64,000 nucleotides of DNA from Lepeophtheirus salmonis (GCF_016086655.4 NC_052139.2:27284002-27348001), one strand, 5' to 3'. Numbered from the stretch's first letter, positions 32,319-44,524 are shown. Translations and numbers: made by a program. Notes: generated from the sequence alone by a model not told the origin.

Positions 32319-33461
32319 GTGTACCGACGACTTTGTAATTGCAAATATTCATATTTTTATCAACTATGCATTGTAACTTTGAAAAAAAATACACCTCCCA
32401 GACTTGTTGAATTCAAAGAAAATTTAGGAATCAATCGCTTAATTTCTCTCAATATCCGTGGACGAAAATCGCGTAAAGTCAGACACGCTCTAATGAAAAG
32501 ACTAATGACCTTAAATCCGGATATTATCTGTCTGCAAGACATTAAGAGCCTAGTTTCCTCTTCATGTGGAAAAAAGTGTACTTCTTGCCTCCCTAGTTGT
32601 TTTAGCTATTTCTACACTGACTCTGGTGTAAAACGTGGAGTCCTTACTCTTGTTTCAAGATTGTTAAATGTTCCAATTTGTGTTCAAGAATTTTACGGAA
32701 AAAGTGAATGGCATAAGATCTTAATTACTTCGGCAACATCAGAATTTTTCTTAATCAACGCGTATGGTCCTAGTGAGAGAGAGTCGACTTTTTTTCAAGC
32801 TATTATTAATTCCCATAAGGGAAATCCTTGCCCCCTTGCTATTGTTGGTGATATAGATGTGGATTTAAATAAGATTAGTAGTCTAAACTTGAAAATTTTA
32901 AAGAAGTTAATGTTGGAGATGAATATGGTTGATCTATTAAGGAAAATTTCACCGAATGAAAAGATTTCATGGAGAACAGGAAACAAGACTTCAAGAATAG
33001 ATTTAGTTTTGGCTTCATCTAGTTTTATTAATAAAACAACGAACGCAAAATACCTCCCAGAGCCCTCATCTGACCACAAGATCATACAATGGGATTTCAA
33101 GCATGAATATAAAATGAAACAATTCAAAATGCCTCGCTGGATCTTGGAGGATGAAGATTTTCAACAAAGTCTTCAACGTAGGCTGACAGTAAATTTTGAT
33201 CGCGTATTATCTGCTTCTAGGATAGCTTTGCGACTTAGTAATACTATTCAAGTGACTACCAAAAAATTTATCAAACGAAGAAAAGAAGCAAGCAGAAAAT
33301 TCAATGACAACTTGGATGCTATTCTGACACAAGGTTCTCCTTTTGTCAGGGCATATGCGGCAGATACAATCAATACTTTTAGAATTCATGATATAGTTGA
33401 TGAAGAGAAGAATAGGAAAATTGAACGGGAATGTAATTTCAGTCTTCGACTTAAAAACTAG
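32319..33461 (+). pseudogene. LINE ORF2, endonuclease domain
   Basis: Exonuclease-endonuclease-phosphatase fold motifs in order: LISLNIRGRK, IICLQDIK, GVLTLVSRLL, INAYGPSER, IVGDIDVDLN, SRIDLVLASS and SSDHKIIQWDF. In active elements this domain nicks target DNA to prime reverse transcription. Two normally critical positions differ: LQE is LQD, and GDFN is GDID. The frame stops at 33461, and the RT part continues in another frame from about 33455. Confidence 0.85.
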
Positions 33462-33502
33462 GAAGAAAATTTGGTCATCCAACCACAGGGGTTAAGCTTA
33501 TA

Positions 33503-34828
33503 ATGGTGGATGGAAAAAGACTGGTAAAAAAAGAGGATATCTTGAACTATTTTCATGAGTGCTTTCAGAATATTGTAGGAGGGGATAGAAAAAACTTCCC
33601 CCGTGCAAGGAGACACAAGGGAACAATCTTCTCAGAAGACATTATTGGAAATTTTATAGAAAATAAATTTAAATCCGATAAGGCCTGTGGACCTGATGGA
33701 ATAATTGGAAAAGTTTATGTCGTGGCAAAGAAGGAAATTGTGCCTTATTTAACGTGTATTGCTAAATCTATGGAGAAACACGGCCGTCTTCCAAAAGTGT
33801 TGACTAAGGGAAGAATTGCTCTTATTCCAAAAAAAAAAGGTAACGGAACGGACTTTAGTCATTGGAGGCCCATAACTGTGCTTAATGAAGCATATAGAAT
33901 TATTGTTGGAGTTTTAGGCAAACAAATTGAGCCAATTTTAAACATGAAGTGCGGTCCAGAGCAAAAAGGTTTTCTTCGTGGGAGGAGAATCACTGATGTT
34001 TCTTGGAACATTCAGGCGGCACTAGAATCGGTAAATGGACGTAAAATGTATGGGGCGGTTATAGCTATTGATTTTTCAAAAGCTTTTGACTCTATCAGAC
34101 ACGTTTTTATTATGAAGACTGTTAAGAAAATCTTGCCTAAGAAATTTTATAATCCGATTAGGGCTCTACTTTTGAATGGAGCTTCAACAATATCTATAGG
34201 TGGGTTGGAGAGTAAACCAATTGAATTGAAAAGAAGTTGCCGACAGGGATGCCCGGTTTCTCCTTTACTTTTTGTTGCGGCAATTGAAGAACTCAATAAT
34301 ATTATCAAAAGGAAATATGGCGGATTTGGTATTCAACTAGGATCGAGCAGGAAAATAATTGATATGTATGCAGATGATGTGACTCTTATGGTAGAGGCTA
34401 AATCGGAGAGGCAACTGATTAGAAGGATCGAGATTCTCTTGGGTTGCTTAGAGAAGTTTGAGATAAAGTCTGGCCTTGCAGTCAATAAGTATAAAACGGC
34501 AATACTACCAATTGGTAAGTGGACTTCGATATCTTACACCGAAGTTCGAGGTTACGCAATAAGAGATACTTTAGAAATTCTTGGGATTAAGTGGGACAGA
34601 CACGGAGTAACGTTAAGAAACTGGACTTCCCTTAACAGTTTGATCTATAAAAAATTAGCGGAATGGAGAAATTTTAACTTACAAACAAGGATTGACTTAT
34701 ATAACACACAAGTAATTCCATGGATCTTGTATAAAGCTACTTCGTCTCCGATAATCGGAGAGCATTCGATTAAGGAGGAAAAAGTTGGCTTGAAAAGTTA
34801 TTTTATAAAACATACATTCCGTCATTAA
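33503..34828 (+). pseudogene. LINE ORF2, reverse transcriptase domain
   Basis: RT blocks are well preserved: KACGPDGI; RIALIPKKKGNGTDFSHWRP; GFLRGRRITDVSWNI; AIDFSKAFDSI (catalytic Asp of block A); SCRQGCPVSPLLFVAAIEEL; and MYADDVTLMVEAKS with the YADD active site. It is open from about 33455 (no Met required) to 34828. A frameshift near 34800 then moves the frame, and the next segment (KRSKEQIGGGLATISTILPK) continues at 34830. Confidence 0.9.
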
Positions 34829-35932
34829 AAAGAAGCAAAGAACAAATTGGAGGTGGACTTGCCACGATTTCTACTATCTTGCCTAAAATTTACAAGAAGA
34901 TTTTTCTTAATTTAATTGTGAACCCAGATGTTGGTTGGAAGTCTTGTATTTCCTCGAGTAGGATTTGGAAGTGGATTTTGTTTGGAACGAAAATGATAAA
35001 TTCGCAAGTGGTCCAATTCTCTTCTTTTATTGGGGCAGCTCATAGAATTTTGTGGTTAAACGATGTGGTTTTTGACTCGAACTCGACAATAGACGTAATA
35101 CATAAGAACAGGGGAAAGAGGTATTTCTTTAAAAACCATGAAAATCCAATAAGCATGGAAAGGGAAGCGTTGGATAATAACGTAATTTCAATTCATGATG
35201 TAAAATGTGATATCTTTCTCGAAAGGGAAGTTTTTTTTTCCTTTGCAAAGGACAGCAGCAACACACTGTATGCTGACTCCTTGGCCTATGAAAATGGGTT
35301 CGTTTAAAAAAGTATCAACTGAAGCCATCACGGTTTGTGGAAAATATCTCCGTATTCTTAGTTTGAAGGACGATTGGACAAGTCATATAATGAATTCGAC
35401 TAAAGGAATTGCCGATGGCAGGAAATTCACTGCCCAATTTCAAGTGGCTACGGGCTGTATAATTTTTAACGATTATTGTAAAGACTGTGGCAAGATGTTT
35501 AATTCTGTTATTCATGCTTTTGCTGAGTGTCCTTTTTTGCTGTTATTGAGGAAGTTTGTTGAATGGAACTGTGAAGGTCATATAAACACCGCACCAAACC
35601 ATATCTCGGCCATAATTCTTTTTGGGCTTCCAAAAAATAAGTTAATTCCTTCGAAGAAGGCTAAAGCAATCGGGTTTGGCTAACTTAACTCTAAGGCTTA
35701 TATTGCAAAAAAGTTGACATTGAAGGAACCAACAGATGGAAGGGAGTTAAGAGGCATACTTATTGCGGCTGCGTCACGATACTTGGCTTTTGAATTGAAA
35801 ATACCCAAGGACGATACATTGACGTTCGATTTAGCGCTGGATATTATTCGGTATTTTCCGGAGAACTCAATTAAATACATAAAAATTTTAAATCACATTA
35901 TCAAGATATTTAATAGACATAAAAATAGGTAA
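34829..35932 (+). pseudogene. LINE ORF2, C-terminal region with Cys/His knuckle
   Basis: Pieces in two frames: about 34830-35307, then 35300-35683, then 35684-35932 after an in-frame TAA. CKDCGKMFNSVIHAFAEC (about 35480-35530) is the CxxC...H....C knuckle typical of L1/Tx1-type ORF2 ends. The final segment (KEPTDGRELRGILIAAASRY) has no known motif. Confidence 0.75.
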
Positions 35933-36158
35933 ATCCTAGATACTTAGTTTTAGATTTATGACTTTTTTTGGTTATATTTGGTTATTGTAACTAAAGTGGT
36001 CTTTGTTTTTGAGAACTAATTTTAAACTACAATGTTGATTTATATTTTTACTAAATGTAATTTCCCAATTTATTATGATGTATATTATTTTTATTTTTTT
36101 AATATTATATATTGTAAAATTAAGACCTTAATAATAAAAAAAAAAAAAAAAAAAAAAA

Positions 36159-37614
36159 GAGAAACACCAATCTACCAACATTTTTTTTCATACTTGCAAA
36201 AAGGAAAAAGTTATGCAGAATAATGTCATCGAAGAAATAACTCTAGATAACTTGTTCATTTTTGAATTTTTTGCACAAATGATTCCATAAAATCATCTGC
36301 AAATTGAATGTAATATATTGTTATGATAGAAAAAGTAAAATTGACGTTTGATGAAAAAAAAAAAAAAAAAGAACATATGGGAAAAAATTGATAAATTATT
36401 CCAAAAATAACAGGTAATTCAGTCAAACATCCATTTCTATGTGTCAAATTTATATATAAACGAATTTTATAGACAAATTTCTAGAAACTTTATTTCATCT
36501 AGGAATCCAATATTGCATTGGAAATACCTTTTTTTGCAACCGAAAAAAACAAAAGTAAAATTTTCCCCCCATTTCATATTTTTACCATAACTTTTTTGAT
36601 TTTCAATAAATTTAGAAAACATCGTCATTCAAAGTGTAGTTTTTTGAGCCGCCTGTCTCTTTTTGATTTATAACTTATCCCACTATCTAGTCTTCTTCAT
36701 CTCCAAAACAACTATTGTGTTTTATGTATAAAATTAGCCATCCTTAATTACCCCCCACCCGAAAATCGGTACTTCCGTTTTAACCAGACCAAGTTCAAAT
36801 GAGGCACTCATTCAAAAATTTCAGCCTCCTAAGTCACACGGTGTGGGTACCCATAAACTGTATTATATATATACACAATTTGGTATCTAAATTAAGGTAT
36901 TAAAATCATAGAGGTGACAAAGATTTCTACTTGGACGCTGGGCTTAGTTAGACAAACAGATAATAAATATTTTGATCTTGAAAATTTAATGCAGCTGTTG
37001 TGTAGAAAATCCACCAGAAAATATTCAGAAGGAAAAAAATCAGTCTATTAAATTGATGGCTGTTTCTGCAAAATACTATGCATTAAGCACACCAAAGTTG
37101 ACAGAATATGGCAATGGATCAATAGTTTTTTGCATACCTTGATATTTTCTTCTTCCATGGTCCTTACCTCTAGCAGCTCCATTGCACATGTTGGCTATAA
37201 CTGAGGGGCTGCAAGCAAAATACCGTATTATGATGGTCATTTATATGGCAGAACTTTCTCTGGTTAATTTAAAAAAAGAAGAGAGTTTCAAAAATCCATA
37301 GCTGGTCACAAAAAATATCAAATAACTCTACTAAAAAGCAAAAATTTCCACCCCTGAGGACGCCCCCGATCTATAAGGGAGAAAGTACAAACGAAAGAAG
37401 TTTGTAGAACCCCCAGGTGACAACAAAAATGTAAGGATGATCAGGTAAAGAGAATATGCAAGGGGTGGGGATTCGCAGAAGAGCACGAAGAATGTTCTCC
37501 TCAAAGATCTAAGCAGATAGGAGTGTATCAAAACTGTAAAGGAAAAGCTGTGTGTCACTGAACGAGGGAAATTAGGTAAGGAGTGAGAAAAGGATAGGTG
37601 GTGGAAAATTTCGG
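36159..37614. other. Intergenic, no gene; diverged repeats
   Basis: A second A-run lies at about 36353-36370. About 36750-36865 matches, inverted, 38515-38635 (GTACCCATA, CAGCCTCCTAA, ACCAGACCAAGTTCAAAT). Near 37355 is a degraded end of the 22260-type element (GAGGACGCCCCCGAT). Short open frames have no support. Confidence 0.45.
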
Positions 37615-37657
37615 AATGGAAGAAGAAATTGATGAGTCATCAATTTCTTCTTCCATT
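37615..37657. repeat. Perfect 21-bp-arm palindrome with 1-nt spacer
   Basis: Arms 37615-37635 and 37637-37657 are exact inverses around a single G. The central TGATGAGTCATCA equals that at 19289-19301. The right arm runs into the truncated CGGBP1-like hAT fragment, whose homology with 28985 begins at about TTCCATTTCG. Confidence 0.95.
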
Positions 37658-38317
37658 TCGAAATTAGTAAATATTTTATACTTTTTACGGATAACTTGAT
37701 CGTCATTTGGTGTGAATGACTCAAAACATTTTTATATGTATTTCTATAAATGACATCAGTACCAACATCCTCCATTAATTTAATGATGGTTCCTCGGGAA
37801 GGGATAGGTTTACCCGTGTATTTCTCCATAATTTTTTTGTGCGTAGATGATTAGCAATGGATAAGGGAATATTACATGCAATAAGCATCTTTGTGAGATC
37901 AGAGTTAAAGTCTGACTTGATGTATTCATCATTAACTTGATTTTTTATATGAATATCCTTACTCTTGATATGAGATGAGGATAATGAGTGGCGTGTAATT
38001 CTAGACAGGGGACTAAAGGCACATTTATATCGACAAATCCGACAAACCATCTGTTTCTCATCTGGTAAGTATTTTCCAAATTCCTGGGCCCCCATTTTCA
38101 GAAATCCAGACAGAAAGCGACGTTATTTTAGACATTTTCTTCAGTTCTCTATCGACTATCAGCATCTAATATTATATTAATATTGAATAATAAAGGCGGG
38201 AATGATAACGTTTTTGATTGATAGAAGAAGTTGTTTATTATTTAATCAATGATGCCATAAGTATTTCTTCTCTTCTCCTCGCACCCTTTTCTATTCTTAC
38301 CAAAATTATCACCCTTA
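37651..38317 (-). mobile_element. Truncated CGGBP1-like hAT, zinc-finger end
   Basis: The right terminus (minus strand TAAGGGTGATAATTTTGGTA) is at 38317; homology to the other copies ends at about 37651 beside the palindrome. It holds the best surviving coding region of this family: KYLPDEKQMVCRICRYKCAF, SSSHIKSK, then DLTKMLIACNIPLSIAN and, in another frame at 37640-37829, MEKYTGKPIPSRGTIIKLME. The finger followed by an NIPLSIAN-type helix is the architecture of CGGBP1 and related hAT N-termini. Confidence 0.8.
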
Positions 38318-40412
38318 TTGATTACTTATCCTTGGATTCATTCATTCAAAGTGAAAATTACGGGAAGTGGATGCATAATTAAAATGCTAGTAAATGGATA
38401 CCCAATATGGCAATACTTTAGGGGTGTTGCTAGACCCTTTGGGGGAGCCGCGTCAGTCCCCTAATAAGTTTCTGAAGTTTATTTTTATCATCTATAATAA
38501 CACAGTTTGCGTGTGATTGTCTTGTATGGGTGCCTAAACCGTTAGGTCTAGGTGGCTGAAACTACTTTGTTTGGGTTCCTATTTTGAACATGGTCTGGCT
38601 AAGACAAGGTTGCCGATTAAAATCTTTTTGGAGCTAAAGGAGAATAAATAGTGGGTTTAGCTATATGTTAAAAATTTGGCGTCTCAAAAAATAACTCTAC
38701 GAGTAAAAACATTTTTTAAATATATGCAGAATAAAAAAAGTTAGGGGTGGGGGAAAATAAGAAATCGGTGAAGATTGTACTTTCGATTTTTTGCCATTTT
38801 TTTCATCAAACCTTAATTTTTAAGAAGAATTGCCATAATACGATCAATTTTGGAGATAATAAGATTATAAGCCTTAACATTACTACAACATTGTTTGTTC
38901 AATTTCAATTTCTGCTTTATTTGAAAAAACGAACCACTTATGAAGTGTATTTTTTCGACAATATTATTCTCCATAACTTTTTTGGTTTTACAAATAGGAA
39001 AAAAATCTTAGTAGGCTTGCGTTCTTCTTTATAATACCAATAAATGCTATTAACTTTTTTTTTTTTTTTTTTTTTTGCAAAATTAGTGCAAAAAAGTTTT
39101 TTTTTCAAATTTAATAGAAAATTTAGAATTGTTAATTTGAGGAATGAATTTTGTTTGCCGTAGGAGTTGCCATTATTATCTCATTCCTGTGGAGTGAATA
39201 TCCTTTCCTAAATAGATTCAATTATATTAAACACCTGATTGAACATTCGAGTGTACTCATAAAAGACGGAGCGTAACCTCGGGGATTTGTTGCAGAGTTA
39301 AGTCCTTTTGGACTCAGAGTAGATTTGGGGATCGACATTTGAGTACTTTGAACAAATAACCCTTTTTATTTCCTTCGTCCCTTGTCACAGCTGATTGTAG
39401 CTGATCTCCCCCAAAACATTACTCAAATTTTCAGTATGATCACGTTGATTTTCAGTTTCTTATTTCTTAACAATCACATTATACACAGAATTTTAATGAT
39501 TCAGCAGAAGCTTATTTTTGGTGTTATCCCATATGGGATCCAAAACTGATCCGTCAGAACTTTCTGAAACTAAGGAAGCAGGTGTATAAAATAATCAAGC
39601 ATGATCATATGATATTTTTTAGGGCCTCCAAGGTCTTTAAGAGACTGTTTTTGACCGAAATTAAACCACTTTTTCCTTCTCTCTTTCCATATAATTTAAT
39701 TCTCTTGCCCATTTCTCTTCTCTCTTTATATGTTTCTACATCCTTATCTTTGTTTAATTTCTTCTACCTTCATTCTTTGTTTCTATTCCCCTCTATTCAG
39801 CTCTGCAACATGGGCACCTTCTGCAAATATATACATTTATAAAATAAACTTATTTATACAACAGTGTTTATCATTATTGGGGCTAGCCCTCTTAAATGAT
39901 GGAAGCTAGCAATGACCTAAGTAATATGTTCTCTTTTTCAGAATATAAGAATAATGACAAGAGCTAGGGGAAAAAACAAAACAAAACATATATACAAGTA
40001 GCAACTGCAAAAAGCCGCTCCTCTTCTATTATCATATTATTTCCATGTATCCGAATGCCTTTATAATAATAACGACTCTCTTTTTAATTACCTCTAAATA
40101 AAATTGTTTATTTAAACTTTGAATAAATAACTGCATGGAGTTGACAACAATGAGACAATAATGAATTAATTACGATATAAGTCAGAAATTGGTATACTAT
40201 TTAAAAGAATATATGGCGACTTGGCAAGAAAGCCTCCTGCAGTCTGCACTTAATATACATTAGACCGCCACTCAATAGATTATATGATTTAAAAAAGTTA
40301 ACGAAAAATATAATGCAAAACGATAAAAAACCTGAATGAATAAAGAAGATTTCAATCCCTGCTTGAAATCCAAAGTTTGAAGTACAGAGATATTTAAGGG
40401 TCTTCCCAAAAT
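38318..40412. other. Intergenic, repeats only
   Basis: 38515-38635 is the inverted partner of 36750-36865. A T-run sits at about 39051-39076. 39120-39500 is dispersed repeat family A, copy 2. The open frames at 38747-39034 and 39582-39842 show hydrophobic low-complexity translations and no domain. Confidence 0.5.
39120..39500 (+). repeat. Dispersed repeat family A, copy 2
   Basis: Shares CCTTTCCTAAATAGATTCAA, CTTGTCACAGCTGATTGTAG and CTGATCTCCCCCAAAACATT with copies at 7555 and 48475. Confidence 0.7.
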
Positions 40413-42362
40413 CTAATCTTGACCCTCCATTTTGTCATCTTCATCTGTATCACTTTCAGTCTCTAAAACTAATTCATATTCATCAGAGTCATAGTCCGAG
40501 TCTGGATTCCATTCATCAGGTTCCTCTGGTATGATAATTGTTGATAATCTTATACTTTCCTTTACTTCAGCGACTGCAGGGCGAAGTTGAAAGCTCACCT
40601 AAAGACAAAGGAAATGATTGAAATAAAAAATCCAAGAGGATTCAGGGTATTTTACCATAAAGCTTGATGATGACTTTGTGATTCCCGTCTTCCCTGTTCG
40701 GCATCTAAAGCCCCCAAGGCAAAGCTCTGTTGGATTCTTTGGAGCCTCAGAAAGCGTACCATTGGATGAGAGGGAAACAACATTAACTAGATCCGTTTCC
40801 TCCTCCTCCGCCATGTCGTAGTGTTGCTGTCCCTGAGGAAATTCGTGAATGTATATTTTACCATCAGAGCATGAGCTGTAAATTTTATTTTCGTAAACAC
40901 GAAGAGCTGTTATATAGTCATCGTGATCTCTAAGGATTTGAAGCTCTTTGACATCTGTTCCTTCCCAATCCTCTGTGTGTGAAGTATTAAATTTCCATAT
41001 CTTGACATATTTTGAACCGGATGATCCTGTAATAAGGTAGCCATTGTCGGTTAGAAACATATTGTCGATTCCTACGATAAATATGACTAAAGATCAATTC
41101 AATATAGTAAAGTCGGGGGAAAAACCTTTGTCATGATATTTGCAGGCTCGACAATATCGTCCAGTTCCAATTAAAATGTTAGGCAAAAGATGAAGAGTTT
41201 CTCCTGTGGCTGTACTTAAGAAGGAAAGCTTGGACTCTCCATCGCCAAAAAGAATCATATCTTGAAAGGGAATCATTGATGTGATGTTTGCATCCTCTTC
41301 ATATGTGCGCAAAAGGGATCCATCTTCCAAATTCCAGGTTTTGATGGTTTTATCATCTGATCCAGATATGAGAATTTTGTTTTGATGTATAAAAAGTGCA
41401 GTGATCCAGCCTGTGTGTCCCTCTAGCTTATATTTACGTTTCAATGAAAGAGCTTCGTATACAAATATTAGTTTGTCGCCCTTTCCACCAGTTACAACAT
41501 GTGATTCCGAAGCGAAAATAGTACTGATGTAGTCAAAATGATCTGTATAAATAATAATATCCTTAATCAATCCTTCATTCCAAATCAAATCAAAAAATTT
41601 AAAAAATAAACTCAATCATTCAGCTAGAAAATGGATTTATCATGGATATTTATGTAAAAAATCAATTAAGAATGAAGGATTCAATGTAAATTTCCTTGAA
41701 CTCTTCCCAGTACTCCTCCATCATTTTTTAAATCCCAACATATCATAGTTCGATCCATAGATCCCGAATAAAGGTATCGATCATTTACAACAGTCAAGTT
41801 TCCTCCACCGTACTCATGCCCTTTCAGAGTTAAAATTCTACCATTTAGAGGGTTTCTCCGCTCAAAAACATCAATGTCTGACTCAATATAATATTGAGCC
41901 ACAATGAAGGAATCCGAGACTTCAATTCCTGTAATTTCATCCTCCTGACACTCCAATTTAGTTAGATCGAAATTGACAGACTCCCAATCCGTACCTGAAA
42001 AGTACATAATTTTTTTAATGCTTACTAATTGAACATAAATAAAAACTCTAGAGACCTTTAATAATGTCGGGTACAGGCTTTTTTTTGGGCCTAAAAGTTT
42101 TTATATAGATTTGTTCTTCTTCACAATCCTCAATAGTCCCTCCACTCATTTCCATACTCTCCTCACAATATCCATTATCAATATTGTTCAAACTCTCTTC
42201 TGATAGGGACTTATCCACGAAGACAAACTCATTTTCCATGGAATCATTTGGAGATTTCAAAGGAGTTTCCTTTTCCTCGACATGATTGTTTTGTTCTTGA
42301 GTATCATTCGGTTCTGCTTCAATTTGTATCCCCGGAATAAACTTTTTAGCAAAGTTCCACAT
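40413..42362 (-). CDS. WD40-repeat protein, orthologue unknown
   Basis: Five exons, complement(40413..40598, 40656..41071, 41126..41542, 41695..41994, 42056..42362), 541 residues; all junctions keep frame (phases 1,1,1,0). The N-terminus (about 100 residues) is acidic and starts MWNFAKKFIPG. WD40 repeats follow, with units such as YSGSMDRTMICWDLKN, HTGWITALFIHQNKILISGS then DDKTIKTWNLEDGS, ITGSSGSKYVKIWKF and HDDYITALRVYENKIYSSCS; about six or seven blades, enough for one propeller. The C-terminal tail is very acidic (PDSDYDSDEYELVLETESD). Such propellers act as protein-binding scaffolds; I cannot name the complex. Intron 3 of the model, between exons ending 41695 and starting 41542, begins GAAATT instead of GT (see findings). 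Confidence 0.87.
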
Positions 42363-42988
42363 TCTTAGTTCCTAATTATAATTATTATATATTCAACTCT
42401 TGACAAATGAGATTTGATAATTTAACTGGGTTGCTCTTAGAGTGTTTTTGGCAAAATAAGGACTAATACGCAGGAGCGAAGGCCGGGAAAATAAATTTGT
42501 GGTGATTGGGGGGGATACATAATAGGGATGTCAGTTACTCTATCTTTGTTGTCTGGACATTCGGCAGTAAATATTATGTTGTACTAAAAATATGCAACAC
42601 TAGAAAAGCTAATGAAGAGAAGAGATGCACGCCTCATATCAACAATTACATTTAGATATTACATATTATCATGATATATACGTAATTACAAATAATATGT
42701 GAATTTTGTATAGATTTTATTTGCATTAGGTCAAGCATATTTTGACATAGATGGGTACATAGTTTTTAGAGAGTGAGTGATGGACATTTGACTTTCTTTT
42801 CAATTCCGGTCAAGGCTTTCTTTACTATCTCTCCACATAGGTATTATCCCTATCTAGCCTAGTCATCCATTTATGAAGGAGAGAGTTATTTATGACTATT
42901 TCTCAGAGTAAAGACATACTTTTTATTAAAAGAGTAAAATCGTTTTGTCCTAATATTAGAATCAGGATTGATCTCTGAATTGTTATAG
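42363..42988. promoter_or_regulatory. 5' flank of WD40 gene
   Basis: No gene seen; should include the WD40-gene promoter. No specific element recognised. Confidence 0.3.
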
Positions 42989-42996
42989 GTTATGAG

Positions 42997-43843
42997 CAAG
43001 GTTTATGCACTTATCGGTCCAGCAGTTCAGGTTCTTGAACCACTAGAACCGACAAAGTTGAACCGAGACCACAATATATTGTTTATTGGTCTCAATTCTT
43101 GTGTTTTTTTCCCCTAAATAGAATATATAAAGGAAAAACAATAAGTATTATAAAAAATTAATTAGCTTTAATCAATAAGTCAATTTTCTGCGTTGTTTTT
43201 TTTTTAATTGCAGGATTTTCTGATGATTTTTTAGTTCGCGATTGTTAGTTAGTGTTGTTATCTGAGTTCCAAATAGCTAAGGGCTTCTTATGGTTCTAAA
43301 AAAGTAGTTTTAGGCCCCAGGCGGTGTAAATACAAGATAGAAGGGGTGGGGTAGATTATGGAACCGGGTGTACTACTAAGCTTGTCAGGGCCCTATCATA
43401 TGATAGCTATAATATCTCTTAAGCCAGGGTTCTCAAACTTTACTATGATAGGGCCCTCTTTTCACTAATACATTTTTAGCTGAGGCCCTCTTTTCACTAA
43501 TACATTTTTAGCTGAGGCCCTCTTTAAACGAAACATATGTACTATGCATGTATGTGTTGACTGAAAGTAATCCTCAATTCTCTATCTTCATGCGTCCCCT
43601 CCCATGGCCTACCCTCATGGCCCCCAATTTGAAAACCATTGTCTTTAGTAACCTTAGTTTTTGGGTCCCCTGTTGGCACTTGGGACACTACGCACCATGC
43701 GTATAAGGTGGATAGGACCTTGTTTAAATCTAATATCACTCACTTGTTTTAAGTGTCTGCTAACAAATTATCGAAAACGTTGAAATTAAATAACTGAGAC
43801 CAGGACCAATAGAACCACTGAACTTGAACCGGACACAACCTTG
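42997..43843 (+). mobile_element. Non-autonomous hAT-like element, copy A
   Basis: Begins CAAGGTTTATGCACTTATCG and ends with the inverse, AACCGGACACAACCTTG. Flanks GTTATGAG (42989-42996) and CTTATGAA (43844-43851) are an imperfect 8-bp duplication (6 of 8). It has no coding capacity. The copy at 44345-45221 is the same element in opposite orientation. It contains three partial repeats of a 32-bp unit (GGCCCTCTTTTCACTAATAC...) at 43452-43522. Confidence 0.82.
43452..43522. repeat. 32-bp tandem repeat inside element copy A
   Basis: GGCCCTCTTTTCACTAATAC plus 12 more bases begins at 43452 and 43484; a third partial unit starts at 43516. Confidence 0.85.
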
Positions 43844-44270
43844 CTTATGAACTCAATGTTTGTCCGTTAATTAGGTATTATACCATGGAATTCTAGAGAC
43901 ATGGAAAACTTAGCCAGAATGTTTATTCCCACATGAGGGGGATATAAAAGGAGTAATTGGTATTTTTATTTTTTATGGATTCCTTCTAAAAGGTAAATAA
44001 AGAAAAATAACGTTTTGACCGGTAATTTTGCCGCTGGTAATTTTTCCTCGAATAAATTTTGCCACATGACATATTCGCCGCCTTTTCAAATATAACTTTA
44101 CTATTGTATCTAGATCAGATTAATTATATAACTAGAAGAAGAAGACAAAAGGAATAGTCCATTAGTTTTAATGCAACCTGAAGGAGCATGAGCTTCTATC
44201 ACAAAATCTGTTCTGGTGTATTACATCATTTGTTCAAGCTCAATAGAAATACAAGATTATACCACAATTC

Positions 44271-44524
44271 TTTTCCGACAGATGTTTGACTTCTACAACG
44301 CTTTTTAATAATGACGGCAAATATTATTTACGGTTACTATTAATCAAGGTTGTGCCCAGTTCAGGTTCAGTGGTTATAATTGTTCCAGTCTTGGTTCTTT
44401 TCCGACTGATGGTTGACTTCTACAACGCTTTTTAATAATGACGGCAAATATTATTTACGGTTACTATTAATTAAGGTTGTGCCCAGTTCAGGTTCAGTGG
44501 TTATAATGGTCCCGATCTTGGTTC
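44271..44524. repeat. 127-bp direct tandem duplication
   Basis: 44271-44397 and 44398-44524 match with only a few substitutions (TTTTCCGACAGATG / TTTTCCGACTGATG start). Each unit contains flanking DNA, the CTATTAAT target site and the first about 50 bp of the adjoining hAT-like element. Confidence 0.93.

Larger units (their letters stand above)
31640..36158 (+). mobile_element. Non-LTR retrotransposon (LINE) with poly(A) tail
   Basis: In order: a 5' leader with a hairpin (31740-31757), ORF1 (31776-32285), apurinic-type endonuclease (32319-33461), reverse transcriptase (33503-34828), a C-terminal region with a CxxC...H....C knuckle (34879-35932) and an A-run at 36135-36158 following AATAATAAA. 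The endonuclease-RT-knuckle architecture and RT wording fit the L1/Tx1 group; the clade call is tentative. At least three frame changes and one in-frame stop (35681) make this copy inactive. The 5' boundary is set by the end of the mariner fragment and could be off by tens of bases. No target-site duplication was found. Confidence 0.88.
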
